Origin: Deltaproteobacteria bacterium
Lineage (GTDB): Bacteria; Myxococcota; Kuafuiibacteriia; Kuafuiibacteriales; Kuafuiibacteriaceae
Direction: 5' to 3'
Assembly: GCA_011526105.1 (NCBI GenBank)
Contig: WYAZ01000139.1
Span: forward strand, 1 to 64,000
DNA: 64,000 nucleotides
Position 1 is the first letter of the stretch. Each line of letters begins with the position of its first letter. Made by a program: the position numbers and the translations under genes. Positions 17,466 through 30,364 of this stretch are shown here, piece after piece. The notes below the pieces were generated by a model, which was given only the letters and a program-made list of their open reading frames with translations, made no database searches and was not told the DNA's origin.

Positions 17466-18848
17466 GTGCATCCTCCTTCACCCCGCGGCCCCGTCGCCCT
17501 CGCTCTGGGCCTCGGCAGCTTCTCCTTGGGCTGCAGCGGCGATCGCGTCTTGCTGTGGCCCGAGAGCGAGGGCCTTTCCTCCGCGGTCATCGTCGCCTTC
17601 GAGCCGCTTCAGGTCGTGGCGCAGCCCCTCGATGCGGTGGTGCGCGTGGAGGACGTCGCGCGAATCGAGCTCTTCCTCTACGACGAGTCCCTCGAGGCTC
17701 TGGGGCTCGCCATGGGCGGGAACGAGCCCGGCCAGAACTGCAGACCATGTTCACTCGCGACACCGGCCGCAGCTTTCTCGTTCGAGTCCGCTCTCGCCGA
17801 CGACGGCACGACGCCCGAGGCTTTTGTCCCCCTCGAGGTCTCAAACGCCCTGGGGCTCGAGGTCCTCATCCCGGATGCGGCTGCGCGCTGTACACGATGT
17901 CCCGAATTCGAGTTCCAGACCGTCGCCTTCGAGTCCCCCTCCGAAGGGGCGCGGATCCGGTCTGTGCCCTTCGGCCCCGACCGAGCGATCATTCACGTCC
18001 CGCCGGACTTCGTGCTCATGACGGTGGGGGAGGACGGGGTCGCCGAGGAACTGTGTCGGAGTCTCGCCTTCACGCTGGGGCTCGGTTCGTTCGTAGATGC
18101 CCAGGCGAGGCTCTGGATGGGCCTCGCCGATGGCCGGGTCCTCGCGCTCGACACCGGCCGCCTCTCGCCGGGAGAACCTTGCGAGGTCGCCACGACCACC
18201 ATCACTTCGGCGTTTCCGGCGGCGTCCGGTGGGCTCGTCTGGCTCGACGGCGGCGAGACGGAAGAAGGGACGGAGCTCTACGGTTTGGCCGGGGACGGCT
18301 CGATCCTGCACTACCTGGGTGGGCGATGGGAACGGATCGACGCACAGGTAGCAGAGCTCGAAGAGGCGCAGCGCATCGCATGGCTCGGTCCGGGGCGGGC
18401 GATGGCGGTCGACGGTCGCAACCAGCTCTATGTGGTCGAGGACGGTTCACGCCTCGAAACGCCAAGGCTCGAGGACCCTCGCGGCCTCGTCCTCGGCCTC
18501 CAGGCCTTCACGATCGCCGCCCACCCTAGTCTCGGTGCGGTGCTCGGCTCTCGCCACCATCTGCTCGTGCGCTGGATGGACGGCCAAGCCGCTCCACTCG
18601 GGGGGGAGTTCGACTTGAGTTCGGATCGAGTGGAGGGCCTCATGGCTCACGGCGACGGTGTGTTCTTTACCGCGCGCAACGGAGGCGTTCGTGCATGGTA
18701 TCCCGGCCATGGCTACTGCCCGCGCCAGGACATGCTGACGAATGCATCCATCAAGAGCATCGTGCCGATAGGTCGGGATCGCTGGGTGTTGAGCGGACCC
18801 ACGGTCCATGTGGCGAGGCCGGTCGAGTCGGTTCGGCGATGCGAGTGA
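17466..18848 (+). CDS. Lipoprotein, probable beta-propeller, function unknown
   Basis: The 460-residue product starts at a GTG and has a lipoprotein signal: hydrophobic ALALGLGSFSLGCSG with the lipobox S-L-G-C at about residue 24. The mature part is rich in short beta-strand repeats with WxGLADGRVLALD, ELYGLAGDGSILHYLGGRW, GRNQLYVVEDGS and GVFFTARNGGVRAWYPG, a spacing that suggests a beta-propeller of about seven blades. Cysteines in CRPC and CTRC may form disulphides. It ends 6 bp before the polyphosphate:AMP phosphotransferase gene and may be co-transcribed with it. No enzyme motif is seen. Confidence 0.6.
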   Translation: MHPPSPRGPVALALGLGSFSLGCSGDRVLLWPESEGLSSAVIVAFEPLQVVAQPLDAVVRVEDVARIELFLYDESLEALGLAMGGNEPGQNCRPCSLATPAAAFSFESALADDGTTPEAFVPLEVSNALGLEVLIPDAAARCTRCPEFEFQTVAFESPSEGARIRSVPFGPDRAIIHVPPDFVLMTVGEDGVAEELCRSLAFTLGLGSFVDAQARLWMGLADGRVLALDTGRLSPGEPCEVATTTITSAFPAASGGLVWLDGGETEEGTELYGLAGDGSILHYLGGRWERIDAQVAELEEAQRIAWLGPGRAMAVDGRNQLYVVEDGSRLETPRLEDPRGLVLGLQAFTIAAHPSLGAVLGSRHHLLVRWMDGQAAPLGGEFDLSSDRVEGLMAHGDGVFFTARNGGVRAWYPGHGYCPRQDMLTNASIKSIVPIGRDRWVLSGPTVHVARPVESVRRCE

Positions 18849-18854
18849 GGGCCC

Positions 18855-20345
18855 ATGTTTGAGTCTGTGGAGCTCGGCCGAAAGGTCGCCAAAGATGAAT
18901 ACGCCGCGCAGGTCATGCCGCTGCGCGGGCGTTTGCTCGACTTGCAGCGCCGACTGACCGGCGCCGACTTCCCGGTGCTCGTGCTCCTCGGTGGGTCGGA
19001 CGCCTCCGGCCGCAGCGAAGCCGCCAACGTACTCAAGGAATGGTTCGACGTGCGTTTCCTCGAGACACACAGCTTCGGGAAGTTCGCGCGCGAAGAGGAC
19101 CACCGACCCGAGCGCTGGAAGCACTGGCGAACGCTCCCACCGAAAGGTCGCGTGGCGATCTACGTGGGCTCTTGGTACACGAACGTGCTCGACCGGCGGA
19201 CCGTGGGCAACCTCGGTGGCGGAAAGTTTCGGGATGCGCTCGAGCACATCAGCACCTTCGAGAACATGCTCGCCGACGATGGCGCGCTCATCCTGAAGTT
19301 TTGGCTGCACATCCCCTACGCGGTTCAGAAGCGACGTCTGCAAAAGCTCGCCAAGAACAAACGGACGGCGTGGCGCGTCACCGACGAGAGCTGGGCCGCG
19401 CTCGACCGCTTCGACAAGCGGCTCCGGGCGGCGGCCGAGGCGATTCAGCGTACAGACTCGGGCCAGACCCCGTGGTTTCTCGTCGAGTCCGCCTGCGAGA
19501 GATACCGAAACCTCACCATCGCCGAGACGATCGCGCAGCGGGTGGATGAGCGGTTTCGTCACGCTCGTCGTTCGAGCCCGCCGAGCCTGGGCCCGCTGAA
19601 CTCGGTGCTTCCGGACCGGCTGGAGGACGACCACAGTGTGCTTCACAAGATCGAGCAGGGCGACGCAAAGGCCGACCCCAAGTACGAACGCAAGCTCGAG
19701 AGGCTGCAGGAGAAGCTCGGGGAACTCACCTGGCGGGCCTTCGAACAGCGCGTCTCGACCGTGCTCGTGTTCGAGGGCTGGGACGCCGCCGGAAAGGGCG
19801 GTGCGATCCGAAGGGTCTCGGCCGCGGTCGATGCTCGGCTCTTGCGCGTCATCTCCATCGCCGCCCCGACCGACGAGGAGAAGTCACATCACTATCTGTG
19901 GCGCTTCTGGCGGCACGTGCCGGTGGATGGTCGGGTGACCGTGTATGACCGATCTTGGTACGGCCGAGTGCTCGTCGAGCGCGTCGAGGGCTACGCCATG
20001 ACGGACGAGTGGAAGCGCGCCTACCGCGAGATCAACGAGTTCGAACGCGAACTCGTCGAGCACGGCACGGTGCTGCTCAAGTTCTTCTTGCACATCACGC
20101 CGGACGAGCAGCTTCGTCGCTTCAAAGAGCGCGAGACCATCGCCTACAAGCAGCACAAGATCTCGGAAGAGGACTACCGGAACCGCTCGAAGTGGACGCA
20201 GTACGAGGCCGCGATCGACGAGATGGTCGCGCGCACCTCCACGCTCACCGCCCCATGGGGACTGATAGGGGCCAACAACAAGCGCTCGGCTCGCCTCGCG
20301 GTTCTGGACCGTGTGGTGGGCGCCCTGGAAGACCGCCTAAAATAG
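18855..20345 (+). CDS. pap: Polyphosphate:AMP phosphotransferase (tandem PPK2 domains)
   Basis: The 496-residue protein contains two PPK2 modules, as in class II PPK2 (Pap) enzymes that make ADP from AMP and polyphosphate. The N-terminal module (about 35-250) has VLLGGSDASGRSEAANVL with Arg in place of the Walker A Lys, plus HSFGKFAREEDHRPERWKHW and YVGSWYTNVL. The C-terminal module (about 290-490) has an intact FEGWDAAGKGGAIRRV, SHHYLWRFWRHVPVDG and YDRSWYGRVLVERVEG, with Arg in FKERETI. A degenerate first and intact second module is normal for this class. It acts in the cytosol in polyphosphate-driven nucleotide recycling. Confidence 0.9.
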   Translation: MFESVELGRKVAKDEYAAQVMPLRGRLLDLQRRLTGADFPVLVLLGGSDASGRSEAANVLKEWFDVRFLETHSFGKFAREEDHRPERWKHWRTLPPKGRVAIYVGSWYTNVLDRRTVGNLGGGKFRDALEHISTFENMLADDGALILKFWLHIPYAVQKRRLQKLAKNKRTAWRVTDESWAALDRFDKRLRAAAEAIQRTDSGQTPWFLVESACERYRNLTIAETIAQRVDERFRHARRSSPPSLGPLNSVLPDRLEDDHSVLHKIEQGDAKADPKYERKLERLQEKLGELTWRAFEQRVSTVLVFEGWDAAGKGGAIRRVSAAVDARLLRVISIAAPTDEEKSHHYLWRFWRHVPVDGRVTVYDRSWYGRVLVERVEGYAMTDEWKRAYREINEFERELVEHGTVLLKFFLHITPDEQLRRFKERETIAYKQHKISEEDYRNRSKWTQYEAAIDEMVARTSTLTAPWGLIGANNKRSARLAVLDRVVGALEDRLK

Positions 20346-20383
20346 GTTGTGTGTGCCGTCCTTCCGCGATAGCCGCGGTGGTC

Positions 20384-22540
20384 ATGGGGAAGACCGAGTT
20401 TCAGCCGAGTTTGTGTCTTGTTCTGGCGCTCTCTGCCTGCACGAGCCCAAAGCCGCCCAAACCGACCGTCGCCGAGGCTCCGCCGGTCTCGAAAGGGAGC
20501 ATGGAAGAGATCTTTGGCAAAGCGGTTCACGATCCCTTCCGTTGGCTCGAAGACGTCAAAGACCCAGAGGTGCAGTCCTGGATGGACGCGCAGAACCAGC
20601 TCGCCCGCAAGCACTTGGCCGAGCTGCCGGGGCGAGAGGCTCTGCAAGCGCGACTGAAGGCGCTGACCTACGTAGACTCGGTGAGCGTGCCGGTCCTGCG
20701 CGGCGATCGTCGCTTCTTCGTCCGGCAGCCCAAGGACGCCGAAAAGGGTCTGCTCTACGTGAAGGTCGGAAAGGCCGAGCCGAGCGTGCTCATCGACATG
20801 AACACGCTCTCCGAGGATGGCTCCACCAGCTTGGGGGTTTGGGTGCCCTCCAAAGACGGCAAGAAGCTCGCCTACGCCCTCAAGCCCAACAACATGGACG
20901 AGGCCACGCTCTATGTGATGGACGTGGATACTCGAGCGATCTCGGAGATCGACGTCATCCCGGGCGCAAAGTACGCCGAGCCTCAATGGACGGCGGACGG
21001 CAACGGCTTCTTCTATACTTGGCTCCCGGAAGAAGGCTCCGTTCCCACCGCGGAGCGACCGGGTTACTCGGAGGTCCGCTTTCATCGGCTGGGTGCGACG
21101 GCGGCCGATGACACCGTCATCCATCCGAAGTTGGGCGACCCCACGCGTTTCATCTGGCCCGAGATCTCGAGCGACGGGCGATACCTCTTCATCAACATCT
21201 GGCGCGGCTGGTCCGAGAACGACCTGTTTGTGCGCCGCTTCGCCGATGGCGAGAAGCCGGAGGATGCCACCTTCTCGCTCGAGCGCGGCTGGAAGGTGCT
21301 CGCCCAAGCCAAGAAGGCTCGCTTCGAGGTTCGGACCTACAAAGACACGCTCTTCATCTCCAGCAACGAGGGCGCGCCGAGGCTGCAGATCTTCGCGGTC
21401 GACGGAAAAGACCCCGCGCCCGCGAAGTGGAAGCTCATCATCAAAGAGGACAAAGACGCGGTCATCGAGCACTTCGGCGTGGCCGGCGGAAAGCTGCTCG
21501 TGGCGTACATGCGCAACGCGGCGAGCGAGCTCGGGTTGTTCGCGCCGGACGGCAAGCGCATTCGCCCGGTGAAGCTGCCCGCGGTGGGGAGCCTGACCGG
21601 CCTCTCGGGTGAGTCGACCAACGACACCTTCTACTACGGCTTCTCGGCGTTTCTGCACCCCGGGGAGATCTACGAGAGCTCCATCAAGAGCGGCAAGAGC
21701 ACGGTCTTCGCGAAGATCGAGGTTCCGGTGAAGCCGGAGGACTTCGAGACCGAGCAGGTCTTTTACCACTCCAAAGACGGCACGCGAGTGTCGATGTTCA
21801 TCGTCAAGAAGAAGGGCCTCGAGAAGAACGGCGCCCTGCCCACGCTGCTCTATGGATACGGCGGCTTCAACATCTCGCTCACACCCAAGTTCCTCGGCCG
21901 CCTCATCCCTTGGCTCGAGGACGACGGCGTCTACGCGGTCCCCAACCTGCGCGGCGGCGGTGAGTACGGCGAGGCCTGGCATCAAGCGGGCATGATGCAC
22001 AACAAGCAGAACGTCTTCGACGACTTCATCGCGGCGGCCGAGTATCTCATCAAAGAGAAGTACACTCGTCCGGACAAGCTCGCGATCGCCGGTCGAAGCA
22101 ACGGCGGACTGCTCGTCGGGGCGGCGATGACGCAGCGGCCAGACTTGTTCCGGGCCGTCATCTGCGGCGTGCCGCTGCTCGACATGGTTCGCTATCACCT
22201 CTTCGGCAGCGGCAAGACCTGGATTCCCGAGTACGGCGATCCCGACAAGGCCGAGGACTTCGAGGTCCTCTTCGCCTACTCGCCGTATCACCGCGTCACC
22301 GACGGCGCGGACTATCCCAGCCTGCTGATGGCCTCCGCAGACAGCGACGATCGCGTCGACCCGATGCACGCGAGGAAGTTTGTCGCTCGACTGCAGGCCG
22401 CGGCGAAGGATCAGCGACCGAGGCTCTTACGCATCGAGAAGAACTCGGGGCACGGCGGCGCCGATCTGCGGCGCTCGGCGGTGGAGCAAGGGGTCGACGA
22501 ACTCACCTTCCTGTGGGACCAGGTCGGAGTGAAACCCTAG
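20384..22540 (+). CDS. Prolyl oligopeptidase family serine peptidase (S9A), lipoprotein
   Basis: From the ATG at 20384 the protein has 718 residues with a lipobox LALSACTS near residue 17, so it is probably attached to the outer membrane. [23 protein letters not shown] is the conserved N-terminus of prolyl oligopeptidases, followed by the seven-bladed propeller (to about 440). The C-terminal hydrolase domain has [23 protein letters not shown] and [11 protein letters not shown] (nucleophile Ser). Asp lies in [10 protein letters not shown] and His in NSGHGGA, so the triad is complete. It cleaves short peptides after proline. The open frame extends further upstream but that part overlaps pap. 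Confidence 0.9.
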   Translation: MGKTEFQPSLCLVLALSACTSPKPPKPTVAEAPPVSKGSMEEIFGKAVHDPFRWLEDVKDPEVQSWMDAQNQLARKHLAELPGREALQARLKALTYVDSVSVPVLRGDRRFFVRQPKDAEKGLLYVKVGKAEPSVLIDMNTLSEDGSTSLGVWVPSKDGKKLAYALKPNNMDEATLYVMDVDTRAISEIDVIPGAKYAEPQWTADGNGFFYTWLPEEGSVPTAERPGYSEVRFHRLGATAADDTVIHPKLGDPTRFIWPEISSDGRYLFINIWRGWSENDLFVRRFADGEKPEDATFSLERGWKVLAQAKKARFEVRTYKDTLFISSNEGAPRLQIFAVDGKDPAPAKWKLIIKEDKDAVIEHFGVAGGKLLVAYMRNAASELGLFAPDGKRIRPVKLPAVGSLTGLSGESTNDTFYYGFSAFLHPGEIYESSIKSGKSTVFAKIEVPVKPEDFETEQVFYHSKDGTRVSMFIVKKKGLEKNGALPTLLYGYGGFNISLTPKFLGRLIPWLEDDGVYAVPNLRGGGEYGEAWHQAGMMHNKQNVFDDFIAAAEYLIKEKYTRPDKLAIAGRSNGGLLVGAAMTQRPDLFRAVICGVPLLDMVRYHLFGSGKTWIPEYGDPDKAEDFEVLFAYSPYHRVTDGADYPSLLMASADSDDRVDPMHARKFVARLQAAAKDQRPRLLRIEKNSGHGGADLRRSAVEQGVDELTFLWDQVGVKP

Positions 22541-22583
22541 ACCGGTGATCCCGGCCGGGGTCTCGCTCGCCTCGGTTGTGGGA

Positions 22584-22656
22584 TAGGCGGGACAGGGCTC
22601 GAACCTGCGACCCGCGCTGTGTAAGAGCGCTGCTCTACCAACTGAGCTACCCGCCT
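22584..22656 (-). tRNA. tRNA-Val (TAC)
   Basis: The reverse strand folds with acceptor stem AGGCGGG/CCCGCCT, discriminator A, D-arm AGCTCAGTTGGTAGAGC, anticodon loop CTTACAC (TAC) on a GCGCT/AGCGC stem, and T-arm GGTTCGAGCCC. CCA is not encoded (TCC follows), unlike the tRNA-Asp in this window. Confidence 0.93.
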
Positions 22657-22770
22657 GGGCCGCCGAGCTATCTAGCACAACGCCTACATCGGCTCTAGGT
22701 CGGGCGGCGGCGTTCCGCCAGATGACCGACCCTGAGCGGCACACCGAGGGTGTACCGATAGATACGCGGC

Positions 22771-23943
22771 ATGTCCGACCCCTTCGATAGCATGGACGAC
22801 TCCAGTCCCTCGGCGCTGGGGATCGTGGACCTCATCTCGTTCTCTCGTTTCGGACCCTACGAGGTGCTCGAGAAGATCGCCGGCGGCGGCATGGCCGAGA
22901 TCTACAAGGTGAGGCGGCAAGGCGATGAGAACGCCTTGTTTGCGCTCAAGCGCATCCGCCCCGACAAAGACGGGGACCAGGCTTTCGTGCGCATGCTGAT
23001 GGACGAGGCCCGCATCGCGCTTCGCCTCATCCACCCCAACATCGCGCGTGTCATCGCGCTCGAAGAACACGGCGGAGACCACGGCCTGCTCCTCGAATTC
23101 GTCGATGGCGTCGACCTGCTCCAGGTGCAGCGTGTCTTGCGCGAGCGTAACTCGCTCATCCCCGTCCCGGTGGCGGTGCACCTGCTCGAACAGGTCCTGC
23201 TCGGACTTCATTTTGCGCATACCGTCCGAGACGAGAAGGGCGACTCGCTTCACGTGGTGCATCGAGATGTGTCGCCGGGAAACGTGATGGTCGATGTCGA
23301 TGGCGAGGTGAAGATCGTCGACTGGGGCATCGCGCGCGCCAAGAACCGCTACGTGAAGACCTCCGCCGGGAACATCAAGGGCAAGTTTAGGTATATGCCG
23401 CCCGAGCAGATCACCAACCAGGCGATTGGGCCGTACACGGACATCTACGCCGCCGCGGTGACGTTCTGGGAACTCATGGCCGCCAAGCGCATCTACGATG
23501 GCTCCGAGGTCGCGCACTTCATGATGAAGGTCGCCAACGGAGAGGTACCCAGCCTTCACGAAGCGCGACCAGACGTTCCCAAAGAGCTCGAAGCCATCTA
23601 CCGAAAGGCGACCGCGAAGCGGCCGAGCGATCGCTACGAGTCGGCACTTCACTTTGCGGAAGCACTTCGTGAAGTGCCGGGGCGAATGCGCCCCGTCGAG
23701 GCCAAGTCCGTGCTCTCGACGTTCCCGCGTGATGCGCGCATCTTCGAGACCCGCCGCACCTACGAGAGCGCGGTGGCACGGGCCCGCGACGCCTCTGCCT
23801 CCGACCTCGAAAGCGCGCTCCTTCGTGCGCTCGAGGACCCCGACCGCGTGGAGCGCGTGGACGTGGACTGGGAATCGCTTTCCTCGGCCGAGAAGCTCCG
23901 CAAGCAGGGCCCCAGAGCTCCGTCACCTCGGCCAGAATCCTAG
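22771..23943 (+). CDS. Serine/threonine protein kinase (Hanks type), soluble
   Basis: The 390-residue protein has a full eukaryotic-like kinase domain at about residues 28-300: GGGMAEIYKV (glycine loop), ALKRI (VAIK Lys), HRDVSPGNVMV (HRD catalytic loop with Asn), VDWGIARA in place of DFG (DWG keeps the metal-binding Asp), and RYMPPEQ (APE region). The HRDVSPGN loop is the version widespread in myxobacterial kinases. No transmembrane segment or sensor domain follows; the last 80 residues are charged (ARARDASASDLESALLRAL). It is therefore probably a cytosolic kinase. It is monocistronic; the substrate is unknown. Confidence 0.9.
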   Translation: MSDPFDSMDDSSPSALGIVDLISFSRFGPYEVLEKIAGGGMAEIYKVRRQGDENALFALKRIRPDKDGDQAFVRMLMDEARIALRLIHPNIARVIALEEHGGDHGLLLEFVDGVDLLQVQRVLRERNSLIPVPVAVHLLEQVLLGLHFAHTVRDEKGDSLHVVHRDVSPGNVMVDVDGEVKIVDWGIARAKNRYVKTSAGNIKGKFRYMPPEQITNQAIGPYTDIYAAAVTFWELMAAKRIYDGSEVAHFMMKVANGEVPSLHEARPDVPKELEAIYRKATAKRPSDRYESALHFAEALREVPGRMRPVEAKSVLSTFPRDARIFETRRTYESAVARARDASASDLESALLRALEDPDRVERVDVDWESLSSAEKLRKQGPRAPSPRPES

Positions 23944-24048
23944 AGATCCCCGCCTCTTGGGGCCTCCGCCTCGGCATCGACCGCATTACGTACTCGGGTA
24001 AGAGCACCCGTCAGCTCATCGCCCTAACCTCGGTCTCGGAGGCGAGAG

Positions 24049-27000
24049 ATGAAACACCGAGGAACGCGCACGTCGAAAGCCCTGGTCTTTGGGATCACCG
24101 TGGGGGTGCTTGGATTCCTCCCAAGCGCCTTGTCCGCCCAAGCGCTGTGGAGCCCCACCGACGGTCGGGCCAAGCCGGTCGCGCTCCTCGGCGCCGACCT
24201 GAGCATGACCTCTCACTTCGACATCCGCGAAGAGGTCAACGACGACTCGGACTCGAAGGAAGAACATCGAGGCGGGGGAGGCTGTCACTCGCGCTGTCAC
24301 GAGACTCTGAACAAGGACAACCACCCTCGCCACCGGACCGCGCTCTTCGAGAGCCTCGCGCGGCTCAAGGGCCTCACCGAGGAGTTCGAGGAGCAGTTCA
24401 TCTGGGGCGGTTTCACCTACGCCGGCGCGCACTACGCGCAGATCGTCGGACGTTCGCTCCCCGACCCCGGCGCGACGCAGGGGTCGTTTCAGGCGGTGTT
24501 CGGCGCCGAATCGAAGGCCCTCCTCAGCTCGAGCAACATCAACGCCTTCTTGAACGTCGAGACCACGAACACCATCAAGAACTGGAAGCGTTGCAGCGTG
24601 CAGAACCCCGTGAAGCAGGGAACCGAGTTCTGCGATGATGGTCTGCGCCGCACGCGCAACTTCGAGACCGCGGAAAAGATCCTGCCCCCCGAGATCCCCG
24701 CGAGCAAACGCACGTTCGAGTCGAACCCGTGCCTGATGCCCGACGCGGCGGGTCAGTGTCAGTATGATGACGATGCACTGCTGCAGCTCTCCAAGATCGG
24801 CCTCCCTGGCTTGAGCCTGCCCAAGTTTCCGGCCGCCAGCTTTGCCTCCATGAGCATTCCCACCTCCGCAAATTGCGACCGGCCCGACGCGCCGCAGGAC
24901 ACCTTGTTTCCCTCGAGCTATCTCGCCGAGCAGCTCGCCGGCGGGGGTTGGCCCCACTGGGAGAACCTGTCTTCGAGCGCCATCCCGTCCGAGAAGCAGG
25001 TGCTCGAAGGGATCTGCGAGCCGCTTTTCGCCGCCGCCCAGAACCTGAAGACCGCGCTCGCCGAGTGCCTCACCACACCAAGCACCTATCTCGACATGGC
25101 GTTCGTCGATCAGCCCCTCTCGAGCTGGTGCGACCCGGCAGCGATACGCCAGAGCATCTGCACTTCAGGTCCACTCAAGGGCAGCTGCCTCTGCCGACCG
25201 GCCGCCAGTCGCGAGGGCTGCTTCTTTGCCACCGGCGAAACGCCCTGCGGCACGAAGATGAGCGTTCGGCTCGGCCGACCGGGTCGCCATCAGTGGGCGA
25301 TGTGTGAGATCTCGGGCGAAAACACTTCGCCCCAATCGATGGGCTACACGATGCGGCGGGACGAACGCCAGTTTGACAACGTCCTGCAGCAGACCGGCGG
25401 GCGCGAGAACATCACTGTGCTCTACACCGACGGCTACCTGGGAGGAGTCACGAGCGGTTATCGGGTCGTGGACAGCGCCAGCGCCGACATGAGGAACAGC
25501 GATACGCCTATCGTCGTCGGCTCCTTGATGCGGCCGCAAGCGCAGCAGACCCTCGACTCGGGCTTCTGGGCGAACCAGACCATGACCCCGACCTCCAACC
25601 TGTTCGTGTTCAATCACATGCGCGACCGAGACGTGAAGGGGGCCCGGACCAGGAGCTACACCCCCGGCTCCCACCGGCTGCAAGAGGTCTTGCGCGACCC
25701 GACCATCGATCGCGGCATGCCGCTCGCGCCGGGCATGAACGCCAGTAACAGCTGGGGCATCCCGGCCGAGAACAAGTCCTCTTCGGCGATTGATATCGAC
25801 GCGCTTCGAGCGGCGTTTCGGCGCTCCCTCAACCGAGCGATGGCCGGATCCTACCGCGGCGCGCAGCCCGCGCTCGACCGCGACGCCGAGCTCATGGTCT
25901 TTCACAACTTCCAGGTCTTCGGCCCCAAGAAGATCGGCATGTCCGCCGCCCACCCGGGCGAAGAGTACGTGCCGCACGCGTCGAGGTTGTCGTTCTACGC
26001 TCGCGGCAAGGCCGGCGCCGCGCCGGAGCTCATCTGCGAGACGGATTGGCAGTCCAAGGCCGACACGCAGCTCGCACCCAGCACCACCGGTTGGGCCGCC
26101 GATGCACTCACGCGGTACACGCATGCGGCGTACTCGAACCCCAGTCTCGGGCTCGTTCGCTCAACTCCGGCGAGCACCCTCGACCGCGATGGGGACGGGG
26201 CTTCCGACAGTCATCCCTCTCTCGTGCTGGGCCGGATGGCCGGCGGAAACTCGTCGCAGCCCGTGATCGTAGGCGCTCCGGTCGAGATCCCCACCGGCGC
26301 TGATGCAAAAGCCTTCGGCGAGTTCATGATGAACGCCCGCTCCCGTCCGCAGGTGGCCTACGTCATGTCGAACGGCTTCATCCATGCCTTCTTTGCCGGC
26401 CGCTATCAGAAGAAGGGCAAGGCCTTCGACTACGACTTGGGTCACGCGGATCTGTGCAAGGAGATGTGGCGTCACCGTCCGAGTTGGGTGACCGAGAAGG
26501 AGGTCCTCGGCGCGAACACCCAGCAGGCCCGGCAGCTCATGGATGGTCCCATGGTGGCGCACGAGCTTCGCATCGGCTCGGGTGCCAGCGCTTCCGACTA
26601 CCGAACCCTGCTCGTCGCGGCGCAGGGCAAGATGGGGCGAGGCATGCTCGCGCTCGACATCACCGACCCGGTCCGTCCGCGGGTGCACCGAAGCTGGTCG
26701 CTACCGGCCGGCTTCCGCGCCACCGCGCTCCCTACAGTGACCGAGGCGGTGAGCGGGCGAAGGGCAGAGCTTCGTCCGATGGTGTTCATGTCGGGCGGCT
26801 ATCGCGGCCCGGCCGCGCTGTACATGCACGACATGGGCACCGGCGAGGAGGCGACCGTTTCGCTTCCGACCAGCCCGGGGGAGGACTATCCGACCGCGCC
26901 GGTGTGCTTTGATCGCGATGGGCGAGGGGGCGCGACCCACTGCTACCTCGTCAGCCGACGAGGGCGGGTCGTTCGGGTGGCCATCGATCCGAACACCGGA

Positions 27001-27936
27001 TCGCCGGGGAAGGACCCGACCCTCGCCAGCGCCCTCGAACGCGCCCGGGCGCGGAAGGACTGCCTCGCAGCACAAGAACCGGGCATCGAGCTGATCGAAG
27101 GCGAAGAAGTCTGCGGAGACGAGCCCGCCCCGTCTCTGGGGCCGGTGCCCAACCTGGGAACCTCGGACGTTCGCTTTGGTGAGGTCCGTGACATGACCCC
27201 CTCCGCGCCATTCAACCCGATGGATGCCGGTCAGGCGTTCTACGTCAGTCCGGTCGTGTACTTCGACGACCAGAACCAGGTGAACCTGATCTTCGGTTCG
27301 GGGGACATCAAGGAGATGCAGCGGCCGGCCGGCGCGCCCAACTTCGTCTACAAGCTCGTCGAGCCGGTCCGAGCGAGCTACCGGATGCGTGCGGACCGTT
27401 CCTGCGCACCCAGTGCCTCCGGCTCCGAGAGCGGCGTGATTACGCTTCCCGACGGTCACATGATGGTCAGCCCAGCCTCGGTCTCGGGCGGGGTGGTGTC
27501 CTTCACCGCGTATCGTCCTCCCTCGAATGTGTTCGAGCGAGGCACTTCGATGCTCTATGCGATGCGCTACGGGAGCTGCGCCGACGCGGTCTCGACCTCG
27601 AAGCGGCCGGAGGCCCGGCCGATCGGCGAGGGCCTGCCCGGAACCCCGGTCCTCGTGGGCGAAGACAAGGTCCTCCTCGTGGGCACCACGCGTCGCTCGG
27701 GTGAAGCGATGAATCAGCTCGAGGACGTTCGGCCCGTCGCGGATGGCCGACTCCGTGTGCGTCGTCTCTATTGGCGACCACTCACCTCCGACCGCGCGCT
27801 CGCGCCGCAGGCGAGCCTTCGCCCGAGGCGGGTGCCGGTCGAAGAGCCCGAGCCGACTCCGGAACCGGAGGGTCCGACTCCGGAGGAAGATGAGCCCGTG
27901 AACATCGGGCCCGGCGGGCAGCCAAGGTTGCGCTAG
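24049..27936 (+). CDS. PilY1-like type IV pilus tip protein / large secreted adhesin
   Basis: The 1295-residue protein has a Sec signal peptide (hydrophobic to LPSALSA, cleaved before QALWSP). The N-terminal half has von Willebrand-like features (VALLGADLSMTSHFDI near the start; ENITVLYTDGYLGG near 460). The C-terminal half has the PilY1 beta-propeller signatures GRGMLALDITDPVRPRVHRS (about 865), RRGRVVRVAIDPNTG and NLIFGSGDIKEM, followed by a Pro/Glu-rich tail. In other bacteria PilY1 sits at the pilus tip with minor pilins; none is adjacent here. GGAGG lies six bases before the ATG. It converges on lon with a 7-bp gap. Confidence 0.7.
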   Translation: MKHRGTRTSKALVFGITVGVLGFLPSALSAQALWSPTDGRAKPVALLGADLSMTSHFDIREEVNDDSDSKEEHRGGGGCHSRCHETLNKDNHPRHRTALFESLARLKGLTEEFEEQFIWGGFTYAGAHYAQIVGRSLPDPGATQGSFQAVFGAESKALLSSSNINAFLNVETTNTIKNWKRCSVQNPVKQGTEFCDDGLRRTRNFETAEKILPPEIPASKRTFESNPCLMPDAAGQCQYDDDALLQLSKIGLPGLSLPKFPAASFASMSIPTSANCDRPDAPQDTLFPSSYLAEQLAGGGWPHWENLSSSAIPSEKQVLEGICEPLFAAAQNLKTALAECLTTPSTYLDMAFVDQPLSSWCDPAAIRQSICTSGPLKGSCLCRPAASREGCFFATGETPCGTKMSVRLGRPGRHQWAMCEISGENTSPQSMGYTMRRDERQFDNVLQQTGGRENITVLYTDGYLGGVTSGYRVVDSASADMRNSDTPIVVGSLMRPQAQQTLDSGFWANQTMTPTSNLFVFNHMRDRDVKGARTRSYTPGSHRLQEVLRDPTIDRGMPLAPGMNASNSWGIPAENKSSSAIDIDALRAAFRRSLNRAMAGSYRGAQPALDRDAELMVFHNFQVFGPKKIGMSAAHPGEEYVPHASRLSFYARGKAGAAPELICETDWQSKADTQLAPSTTGWAADALTRYTHAAYSNPSLGLVRSTPASTLDRDGDGASDSHPSLVLGRMAGGNSSQPVIVGAPVEIPTGADAKAFGEFMMNARSRPQVAYVMSNGFIHAFFAGRYQKKGKAFDYDLGHADLCKEMWRHRPSWVTEKEVLGANTQQARQLMDGPMVAHELRIGSGASASDYRTLLVAAQGKMGRGMLALDITDPVRPRVHRSWSLPAGFRATALPTVTEAVSGRRAELRPMVFMSGGYRGPAALYMHDMGTGEEATVSLPTSPGEDYPTAPVCFDRDGRGGATHCYLVSRRGRVVRVAIDPNTGSPGKDPTLASALERARARKDCLAAQEPGIELIEGEEVCGDEPAPSLGPVPNLGTSDVRFGEVRDMTPSAPFNPMDAGQAFYVSPVVYFDDQNQVNLIFGSGDIKEMQRPAGAPNFVYKLVEPVRASYRMRADRSCAPSASGSESGVITLPDGHMMVSPASVSGGVVSFTAYRPPSNVFERGTSMLYAMRYGSCADAVSTSKRPEARPIGEGLPGTPVLVGEDKVLLVGTTRRSGEAMNQLEDVRPVADGRLRVRRLYWRPLTSDRALAPQASLRPRRVPVEEPEPTPEPEGPTPEEDEPVNIGPGGQPRLR

Positions 27937-27943
27937 TCGAGGT

Positions 27944-30355
<2,412 letters not shown>

Positions 30356-30364
30356 GCCGGGAAT

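Noticed and set aside
20174-22369. 731-codon open frame antisense to the prolyl oligopeptidase gene
   Set aside because: It mirrors the codon structure of a well-supported gene in high-GC DNA, and its product has no recognisable domain, signal or composition of a real protein.
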